This document shows positions 58,060 through 64,000 of a DNA stretch of 64,000 nucleotides, one piece after another. The position numbers were made by a program, and so were the translations under genes. The stretch is taken from the NCBI RefSeq assembly GCF_006864535.1, contig NZ_QHLL01000003.1, positions 158,063-222,062 of the forward strand, in the 5' to 3' direction. This DNA comes from Campylobacter sp. MIT 12-8780 (GTDB lineage Bacteria; Campylobacterota; Campylobacteria; Campylobacterales; Campylobacteraceae). The notes under the pieces are model-generated. The model did no database searches. It worked only from the letters and a program-made list of their open reading frames with translations, and was not told the origin of the DNA. Position 1 is the stretch's first letter; the number at the start of each line of letters is the position of its first letter.

Positions 58060-59372
58060 ACTACAGCTTTTCCCTGCCATTTTTTGCTTTTCCAACGCCA
58101 AGCATTGCTTAAGCCCCTTAAAAACTCATCGCACAAAAAGCCTATCCAAACACCTAAAATTCCAAGCTGTGCATAAAAACAAAGCCCGTATGCCACCGGC
58201 AAAGAAACACCAAGCATAAAAATGCACGCCATGATAAAAGGAAAACGAGCGTCCCCGCTTGCACGCAAGGAATTAACCATAACGATATTAAAGGTTCTTG
58301 AAGGCTCTAAAAAAAGCGAAAGCAAGAAAAGTGGTTGCATTAAAGCTTTAAGCTCATCATTTAAACCAAGCTTTTGCATGATAAATCCTTGCAAAAAATA
58401 AAAAACTAACACCACACTTAAAGTCGCAATAATGCTGATATAAAAAGCTTTCCAAGTGTGTTTATATGCCACATTTAAAAAGTTTGCACCCACAAGCTTG
58501 CCGATGATAATCTCATTTGCCACACTTATAGCCTGTCCTGTTAGCATAACAAACATAGAAATTTGAAAATAAATCGTCTGCACGCTTAAATTTGATGCGC
58601 CTAAACTTGCCACAAAAGAAAAAGCAATGGTGTATTGCACGATCCAGATAAGATTTTCACCAGCACTAAAAAGCCCTATTTTTAAGATCTTTTTCAAAAC
58701 ACTAAAATCTAAAAAAATCATCGTTTTTATATTAAATTTAAAATTAATCTTAGAAAAAAACACAAAAGCAAGGATTATAATGACGAGCAAACGCCCAATT
58801 ATCGTTGAAATTCCCACACCAAAAAGCTCTAAACTCGTATAATAAAGCACATAATAATTAATCCCTATAGTGCATACATTCATAATCAAAGTTGCATACA
58901 TCACCCAATACGCTAGATTATACACGCGGATAATAGCAGCTAAAACCGCAGCCAAAGCGTCAAAAAACAAGCAAATTCCAAGCAAATGCAAATAAATCCT
59001 ACTTGGCGTTAAAAGCTCTTGTGGCACATTCATCAAATCAAGCAAAAAATCACCCTGCAAGAGTATAAAACTTGCACACACCACACCTAAAAGCGAGTTT
59101 AAAAACAAACTTTGATGAATGCTTTTGCTGACTAATTCATAATCTTTTGCCCCCAAAGCCTGAGCGATAACGACGCTACAACCTACGCTTAAAAAGCTAA
59201 AGATAGTGATAAAAATGCTTAAAATTTGATTGCCAGCTCCAAGTGCGCCGATGAGATAGTTTGAATACTGCGTTACCATATAGGTATTGATAATGATCGT
59301 TAAATAACGCAAGAACATTTCAAGAAAAATCGGCACGGAAAGTTGTTTCAAAGAAAGTTGTTTTTTAGGCAT
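58056..59372 (-). CDS. MATE-family efflux transporter
   Basis: A 438-residue, twelve-helix membrane antiporter (MatE domains in each half) that exports organic cations or drugs with Na+ or H+. MATE features include VVIAQALGAKDYELVSKSIH and, in the second half, EIIIGKLVGANFLNVAYKHT. Its ATG overlaps the rpoN stop by 1 bp. No regulator is adjacent. Confidence 0.9.
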   Translation of the reverse strand: MPKKQLSLKQLSVPIFLEMFLRYLTIIINTYMVTQYSNYLIGALGAGNQILSIFITIFSFLSVGCSVVIAQALGAKDYELVSKSIHQSLFLNSLLGVVCASFILLQGDFLLDLMNVPQELLTPSRIYLHLLGICLFFDALAAVLAAIIRVYNLAYWVMYATLIMNVCTIGINYYVLYYTSLELFGVGISTIIGRLLVIIILAFVFFSKINFKFNIKTMIFLDFSVLKKILKIGLFSAGENLIWIVQYTIAFSFVASLGASNLSVQTIYFQISMFVMLTGQAISVANEIIIGKLVGANFLNVAYKHTWKAFYISIIATLSVVLVFYFLQGFIMQKLGLNDELKALMQPLFLLSLFLEPSRTFNIVMVNSLRASGDARFPFIMACIFMLGVSLPVAYGLCFYAQLGILGVWIGFLCDEFLRGLSNAWRWKSKKWQGKAVV

Positions 59373-60625
59373 TAGCTTAACTCATAAATTTTCTTTCTAT
59401 CGCTTGAGCTAGCTATGCCAAGCTGTTTGCGGTATTTAGTAATTGCTCTGCGTCCTATTTGTATGCCTGAAAACTCATTTTGAGCAAGCTGGAGTATCTT
59501 TTCATCGCTGAGTGGTTTTTGTTGATTTTCATTTTTAATAAGCTCTTGAATATACTCTTTTATCGTTGTATTTGAGGTTTCGCCATCTTCATCAAGGGCT
59601 GTTGTGAAGAAGTATTTTAAAGGCACAAGTCCTCGCTCGCAGCCTAAGTATTTGTTAGCTATAGCTCTTGATATGGTTGAGGCATTACGCTCTAAATCAT
59701 CAGCTAAGTCTTTTAACTTCATCGGTTTGATCTCTTTACCGATAAAAAAATCATACTGATGCTCGATAATCATCAAGCCCACCTTATAAAGCGTGGCTTT
59801 TCTCATAGCCAAAGCATCAACTAAATTTTTTGCGTCTTTGATGTATGAGCTTAAAAACTCATGCGTCATTCCATCAGTTTCAAGCGAAATTTCAGGATAA
59901 TACTCATCATTGATCTTGACTTTTATCTCGCCATTTTCGCGGTAGATAAAGATATCTGGCACAATTTGCTGGCTGTCCTCAAAATACTCTAAAAAAGGCG
60001 GAGTAGAGATATTTTTAAGCACTTTTAAGGCTTCTTTATAAAGTTTATCTTTGGCATAATCTTTGATATTTTCAAAATCCTTTATCAAAAAAATGCAAAA
60101 TTCATACAACTCATCATCAAGTTGTAAACCATCAAGTGCAAATTGCAAAGCCTCTTTAAAATCCACAGCCCCAACCCCAGTCGGCTCAAGATACTTAAAC
60201 CTCTGCCTTACTCGCTCAACCTCATCTTTACTATAATCTTTTAAAATTTCTGTATCATACTCAAAATAACCTTCGTTGTTAAGGCATTCTACTATTTTTA
60301 GGGCGATTTCTTGGCTTTTTGCAGTAGGAAAAAGTGGGGGCTGAATTTGTTCGTTTAAAAGCTCATAAACACTTTTTTTAGCTATACTTAAAGCCTCAAG
60401 CGTATCGCTAACTGAGTTTTTATGCAAGCTTTCATAATAAGTTCTTTTAGAACCTTTATCATTTAAAGTAGGATTTTCTTTAACGCTGATGAAAGGATTT
60501 TCTTTTGCAAATTCATCTAAGCTTTCTTTTAAATCCTCGATATTAGCTTGCAAGATAGGAAGCCACGATCGAAGTGTATTTGAAAGTTTAGTTTTTTGAC
60601 TTTGGCTTTGTTTTTGTTTTAGCAT
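59372..60625 (-). CDS. rpoN: RNA polymerase sigma-54 factor
   Basis: Sigma-54 recognises -24/-12 promoters, which in Campylobacter are mostly flagellar hook and rod genes. The 417-residue product has the glutamine-rich activator-binding start (KQKQSQSQKTKLSNTL), the core-binding region, an HTH near residue 315 (MKLKDLADDLERNASTISRA) and the RpoN box GRRAITKYRKQLGI. It would drive the flgL promoter in this window. lptB precedes it, as in C. jejuni. Confidence 0.96.
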   Translation of the reverse strand: MLKQKQSQSQKTKLSNTLRSWLPILQANIEDLKESLDEFAKENPFISVKENPTLNDKGSKRTYYESLHKNSVSDTLEALSIAKKSVYELLNEQIQPPLFPTAKSQEIALKIVECLNNEGYFEYDTEILKDYSKDEVERVRQRFKYLEPTGVGAVDFKEALQFALDGLQLDDELYEFCIFLIKDFENIKDYAKDKLYKEALKVLKNISTPPFLEYFEDSQQIVPDIFIYRENGEIKVKINDEYYPEISLETDGMTHEFLSSYIKDAKNLVDALAMRKATLYKVGLMIIEHQYDFFIGKEIKPMKLKDLADDLERNASTISRAIANKYLGCERGLVPLKYFFTTALDEDGETSNTTIKEYIQELIKNENQQKPLSDEKILQLAQNEFSGIQIGRRAITKYRKQLGIASSSDRKKIYELS

Positions 60626-61353
60626 TATTCAAGGAGTTTAAACTCCGCTCCTAAGTAGTATTTTCTTACATCTTTATTGTGTGAAATTTCATTTGCACTT
60701 CCACTTGCTAAAAGACTGCCTGAACGTATCACATAAGCTCTATCGCAAATGGCTAAAGTTTCACGCACATTATGATCTGTGATTAAAACCCCTATTCCTA
60801 AAGCTTTAAGTTCATTAATGAGCTTTTGAATTTCAGCTACAGCGATAGGATCAACCCCAGCAAAAGGCTCATCAAGAAGCAAAAATTTAGGCTCTATCAT
60901 CAGTGATCTTGCGATCTCACAACGTCTTCTTTCCCCACCGCTTAAACTTAAACCTTTTCTTAAGCGGATAGGCTCAATGCTGAGTAAATCAAGCATTTTT
61001 TCAACTTTTTCTTGCAAAATTTGTTTATCTTTATAAATGATTTGCGCGGCTAAAAGTAAATTATCCTCTACGCTTAAATCCTTAAAAATACTACTTTCTT
61101 GGGGTAAATAGCCAATGCCTTCTTTTGCGCGTTTGTTTAAAGGCTCTTGAGTGATATCCTTGCCATCAAGCAATACCTTACCAGCACTTGGCTTAATAAG
61201 CCCACAAATCATATAAAAAGTCGTTGTCTTACCTGCTCCATTTGGTCCTAAAAGTCCTATAACTTCGCCACTATTAACTTCTAAAGAAATGCCATGGATA
61301 ATCTTTGTTTTTTTGATGATTTTTTCTAAATTTTCAACGCTTAACTTACTCAT
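60625..61353 (-). CDS. lptB: LPS transport ATPase LptB
   Basis: LptB powers lipooligosaccharide extraction from the inner membrane with LptFG. The 242-residue ABC protein has GPNGAGKTTTF, LSGGERRRCEIARSL and LLLDEPFAGVDPIAVAEIQK, the LptB-type signature. rpoN starts at its stop; the overlap with tsaE upstream is 8 bp. Confidence 0.94.
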   Translation of the reverse strand: MSKLSVENLEKIIKKTKIIHGISLEVNSGEVIGLLGPNGAGKTTTFYMICGLIKPSAGKVLLDGKDITQEPLNKRAKEGIGYLPQESSIFKDLSVEDNLLLAAQIIYKDKQILQEKVEKMLDLLSIEPIRLRKGLSLSGGERRRCEIARSLMIEPKFLLLDEPFAGVDPIAVAEIQKLINELKALGIGVLITDHNVRETLAICDRAYVIRSGSLLASGSANEISHNKDVRKYYLGAEFKLLE

Positions 61354-61753
61354 AAATCACATACTTTCTTTTTTCATCTATACTTGAAATTTTGATATTA
61401 AGCACCTTTAAACCCTGCTTTTTTAAGGCTTTTTCAAGGCTATCATCGCCCCATTCTACCAAATGCAAGCCCTCTTCAAAAAAATTCTCAAAAAGTCCAT
61501 TTTGCAAAATGCCCTCAAAGCCTATCTGATAAAGATCATAATGAAAAATTTCTCTATTTTTTAACTGATAGTGTTGCATAAAAGAAAAAGTTGGCGAATT
61601 GACGCTTTCTTCATAGCCTTTAAATTTTAAAAAATGCTGCACTAAAGTTGTTTTTCCGCTTGCTAAATCTCCCCTTAAAAGCACCACGCCCTGAGCTGGA
61701 AAAAGCGCGCAAATCATTTCAAGTTCATCTTCAGCAAGGACAAGTTCTTTCAT
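61346..61753 (-). CDS. tsaE: tRNA t6A synthesis ATPase TsaE
   Basis: TsaE is the ATPase of the complex that makes t6A37 in tRNAs. The 135-residue product has Walker A GDLASGKTTLVQHFL, then NSPTFSFMQHY and the late LVEWGDD, all characteristic of the family. It overlaps the S4 gene by 4 bp. Confidence 0.93.
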   Translation of the reverse strand: MKELVLAEDELEMICALFPAQGVVLLRGDLASGKTTLVQHFLKFKGYEESVNSPTFSFMQHYQLKNREIFHYDLYQIGFEGILQNGLFENFFEEGLHLVEWGDDSLEKALKKQGLKVLNIKISSIDEKRKYVIYE

Positions 61754-61995
61754 AGTTTTTGCACAAACTCACTTTGCATAGTTTTTGGGATATTTTTAAG
61801 CACAGGCAAGGCTAAAACCTTGTAAGTATCGATCCTATCGTTAAATTTCAAACTGATTATATCTGCAACCTTGACATCTTTACTAGGCTTTACGACAATT
61901 CCATTGATACTGACTATACCGCTTTTACACATATCCTCAGCGATAGCCCTTCTTTTAGTGATATTGACTACATTTAAAAATTTATCTATTCTCAT
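61750..61995 (-). CDS. S4-domain RNA-binding protein
   Basis: An 81-residue protein that is essentially one S4 domain (RIDKFLNVVNITKRRAIAED and VSINGIVVKPSKDVKVADII), as in Hsp15/RqcP-type ribosome-associated proteins. I chose ATG 61995, where the S4 motif begins; an open frame of 33 codons before it has no conserved content. First in the tsaE-lptB-rpoN chain. Confidence 0.86.
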   Translation of the reverse strand: MRIDKFLNVVNITKRRAIAEDMCKSGIVSINGIVVKPSKDVKVADIISLKFNDRIDTYKVLALPVLKNIPKTMQSEFVQKL

Positions 61996-62191
61996 AAATA
62001 AAAGTTTAGCAGATTTTTTTGAATTTAGGGTTAAAATTTTAAAAGTTTGGAACAAAAAATGCTTATAAAGCAACTTTCTTGATAAATACCTCATTTTTAA
62101 AATTTTGCACTTTTTTACACAATGCTTTCAAAACACTTAAAACAAGGCTTTCAAAGCTTTTATTTTTGAAAAAAACCAGCCCGAAAAATTC

Positions 62192-62205
62192 AAAAAAAAA
62201 AAAAA
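62192..62205 (+). repeat. A14 homopolymer tract upstream of chemoreceptor
   Basis: Fourteen consecutive A about 75 bp before the chemoreceptor start codon and about 35 bp upstream of its -10. It may act as an UP-type or curved element, and is long enough to slip. Confidence 0.6.
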
Positions 62206-62240
62206 CGCTCAAAGCACTTGATTATTTATTTAAGTTTTGA

Positions 62241-62246
62241 TATTAT
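62241..62246 (+). promoter_or_regulatory. -10 element of chemoreceptor gene
   Basis: TATTAT in GATATTATC is a Campylobacter-type -10, 33 bp before the ATG, with T-rich sequence upstream as expected in place of a defined -35. Confidence 0.45.
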
Positions 62247-62278
62247 CTATCGTTTAAACTTTTAAATGGAGTGTAAAA

Positions 62279-64000
62279 ATGAATTTATTTGATCGGCTTG
62301 GCTTAGGCTCAAAAGTAGTAGTGGCGCTTTCAGTGGTGCTTATCATATGTATGCTCGTTGTAACCATTTTGGTTGTTAATATAACGAGCAAAGTTCAAGG
62401 CGAGGAAGCAGACAAGCTACTGCAAAACGCAGCCGCACGCGAAGCAAATCTAGTAAAAGGCATTTTTGATGAAGTGTATATAGATGTTGTAAGCTCTCAC
62501 GAAGCTATAGAAGCACTCGTTCAAAATAGGAGTGAAAATTCTCAAAATCTCATCGAGAGAGACTTAATCAATATGCTTGATGTTACGATTTGGGCGCAAT
62601 TTGCGTATGTATATATTAAAGATCCTTATTATTTTGGTGATAATATCACTAAAGCTAAACACAGGCTCAATAATGGCGAATTTATGGTGTTTGTTGATGA
62701 TGAAGATGTCAATGCAAGTGGTGGTGTAAAAGTCTTGCAAGCTGAAGAATCAATTGTTAATTTTAAAAGCGTGCAGCAGGCTTTGCAAAGTGGCAAACAA
62801 ACCGTAGGAAGCCCTTCTTGGCAAACAATAAATGGCAAAGAGTATTTTGGTGTAGGCATTAACCAACCATTATTTGACACTCATGGTAAAGCTATAGGTG
62901 TTTTGGGTATGTTTATCGACTTAGCTACCATTACGACTATGTTACAAGATCCAAATAAAGAAATTTTTAAAGGCGATTTTAAAGGTGTTTATGCGACTGA
63001 TTCTACTATAGCAGCGCACGCAAGGAAAGAATTTCTAGGCAAATACTTAAGAGAAGTAAATACCAGCCCAACGATGAATGAGCTCAAACACGCCATAGAA
63101 AACCAAATCGAAGGCTTTTATGAATACACAAATTCCTTAGGCGAAGTCAGTCGCACCGCAGTGGCAAATATTGATATAGGACATGGCTTAACAACTTGGA
63201 CTTTGATCGTTTCTGCACCAACAAGCTCGGTTTATGAATCTGTAGTTAAACTACGTTTTGTTATGATTGCTGCAAATATCATCGTTATAATTGTCGTATG
63301 TCTTATCATGTTCTTTTTTGTTAGAAATCAAATTTCAAAACGACTCGACAATGTATCCCATTTGCTTTTTGATTTTTTTGCTTACCTTAACCATGAAAGC
63401 AAAACTTCACCAAAAATGATACAGCCAAGATCAAAAGATGAGCTAGGACAAGTTGTTGCTGCTATCAACGAAAACATCAAACGAACAGGCAACAACATAG
63501 AAAAAGACGCCAAGCTCGTTGAAGAAGCCCTAGTCGTTATCAATCACGCTAAAGACGGACAAGCCACAAAAAGAATCACACTTGAAGGAAGCAATCCTGA
63601 ACTTAACACACTGAAAAACTCAGTCAATGAACTTTTAAATTTACTCTCTACAGCTATAGGTAATGATTTACAAGAACTCAATAGAGTTTTTGACTCATTT
63701 ACCAAGCTTGATTTTAGCACTAAGATAGCTAATGCTTCAGGTAGGGTTGAGGTTGTAACAAACACACTAGGCGATGAAATCGTAAAAATGCTTAAAACCT
63801 CATCTGATTTTGCCCATTCTTTAAGTGAAGAAAGTGGCAAACTCCAAGAAGCTGTCAATGCTCTCACTCAAAGTTCAAACTCACAAGCTCATTCTTTAGA
63901 GGAAACAGCAGCAGCTTTAGAACAAATCACTTCTTCTATGCAAAATGTCTCGACAAAAACAAGTGATGTCATCACTCAAAGTGAAGAGATTAAAAATGTC
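62279..64000 (+). CDS. Methyl-accepting chemotaxis protein (3' end outside window)
   Basis: 574 residues are visible before the window ends. The protein has TM1 (residues 11-35), a large periplasmic dCache-like domain with YVYIKDPYYFG and TVGSPSWQTINGKEYFGVGI, TM2 near 327-348, a HAMP-like region, and the start of the methyl-accepting domain (SLEETAAALEQITSSMQNVS). It matches the Tlp group of Campylobacter receptors; the ligand is unknown. TGGAGTGTAAAA precedes the ATG. Confidence 0.93.
   Translation, partial: MNLFDRLGLGSKVVVALSVVLIICMLVVTILVVNITSKVQGEEADKLLQNAAAREANLVKGIFDEVYIDVVSSHEAIEALVQNRSENSQNLIERDLINMLDVTIWAQFAYVYIKDPYYFGDNITKAKHRLNNGEFMVFVDDEDVNASGGVKVLQAEESIVNFKSVQQALQSGKQTVGSPSWQTINGKEYFGVGINQPLFDTHGKAIGVLGMFIDLATITTMLQDPNKEIFKGDFKGVYATDSTIAAHARKEFLGKYLREVNTSPTMNELKHAIENQIEGFYEYTNSLGEVSRTAVANIDIGHGLTTWTLIVSAPTSSVYESVVKLRFVMIAANIIVIIVVCLIMFFFVRNQISKRLDNVSHLLFDFFAYLNHESKTSPKMIQPRSKDELGQVVAAINENIKRTGNNIEKDAKLVEEALVVINHAKDGQATKRITLEGSNPELNTLKNSVNELLNLLSTAIGNDLQELNRVFDSFTKLDFSTKIANASGRVEVVTNTLGDEIVKMLKTSSDFAHSLSEESGKLQEAVNALTQSSNSQAHSLEETAAALEQITSSMQNVSTKTSDVITQSEEIKNV

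Overview
The window is a low-GC, gene-dense segment of a Campylobacter chromosome. This rests on AT-rich codon use, AAGGA-type ribosome binding sites, guanine homopolymer tracts, sigma-54 and sigma-28 flagellar promoters, and many gene neighbourhoods that I recognise from the Campylobacter jejuni group: acnB with an ankyrin gene; nssR/ctb; flaG-fliD-fliS-efp; rsmH/ppiD-ftsA-ftsZ; HIT-trpC; lon-bamD-fliW-proC-ctsT; rpsL-rpsG-fusA; MATE-hypF; rpoN-lptB-tsaE. These blocks are joined in an order that differs from C. jejuni as I remember it, so this is probably a relative such as the C. upsaliensis/C. helveticus side of the genus. I cannot fix the species from sequence alone. There is no rRNA, CRISPR array, insertion sequence or prophage.

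Layout. 1-4.9 kb (minus): ankyrin-type periplasmic protein (cut by the window start), aconitase acnB, and a left-handed beta-helix acyltransferase behind a G12 tract. 4.98-8.84 kb (plus): a small HTH protein, then a peptidoglycan O-acetylation operon (MBOAT plus two SGNH proteins). 8.9-13.8 kb (minus): an amino-acid ABC transporter without its binding protein, and two glycosyltransferases. 13.9-14.9 kb: nitrosative-stress regulator nssR divergent from haemoglobin ctb, with a matching operator. 15.0-21.2 kb: TRIC-type channel, tRNA-Leu, flgL, then flaG-fliD-fliS and a small chaperone-like gene. 21.5-27.8 kb: efp, rnpB (RNase P RNA), a FliL-like periplasmic protein, a Pif1-like helicase, an NlpC/P60 lipoprotein and two envelope proteins. 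27.8-33.9 kb: division region with rsmH and an FtsL candidate on minus, ppiD-ftsA-ftsZ on plus. 34.1-43.5 kb: HIT, trpC, TPR lipoprotein, metal-cluster and methyltransferase genes, lon, bamD, fliW, proC and the pseudopilin-like competence genes starting with ctsT. 43.5-47.5 kb: accessory stretch with a beta-barrel protein whose promoter holds a G10 tract, an ammonium transporter, an invasin-type barrel and a small membrane protein. 47.5-50.7 kb: tRNA-Arg, fusA, rpsG, rpsL. 50.9-53.3 kb: a TonB-dependent receptor switched off by a G11 tract and broken again by a 1-nt frameshift. 53.6-62.0 kb (minus): S4 protein, tsaE, lptB, rpoN, MATE, YgjP-like protease, a HypF-related protein and hypF in a chain of overlapping genes. 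62.3 kb to the end: a chemoreceptor running off the window.

The genes read mostly as housekeeping plus surface adaptation. Peptidoglycan O-acetylation, glycan transferases and three surface or glycan genes with homopolymer switches shape the envelope. rpoN (59-60 kb) supplies the sigma factor for the flgL promoter at 15.9 kb. The most interesting parts are the three G tracts, each placed differently (initially transcribed leader, promoter spacer, signal-peptide codons), the divergent HTH/acyltransferase pair with 31-bp-spaced direct repeats, a sugar-enzyme C-terminal module shared by two unrelated folds, an FtsL candidate with a long glutamine/asparagine-rich extension, and a HypF-related protein of unknown function.
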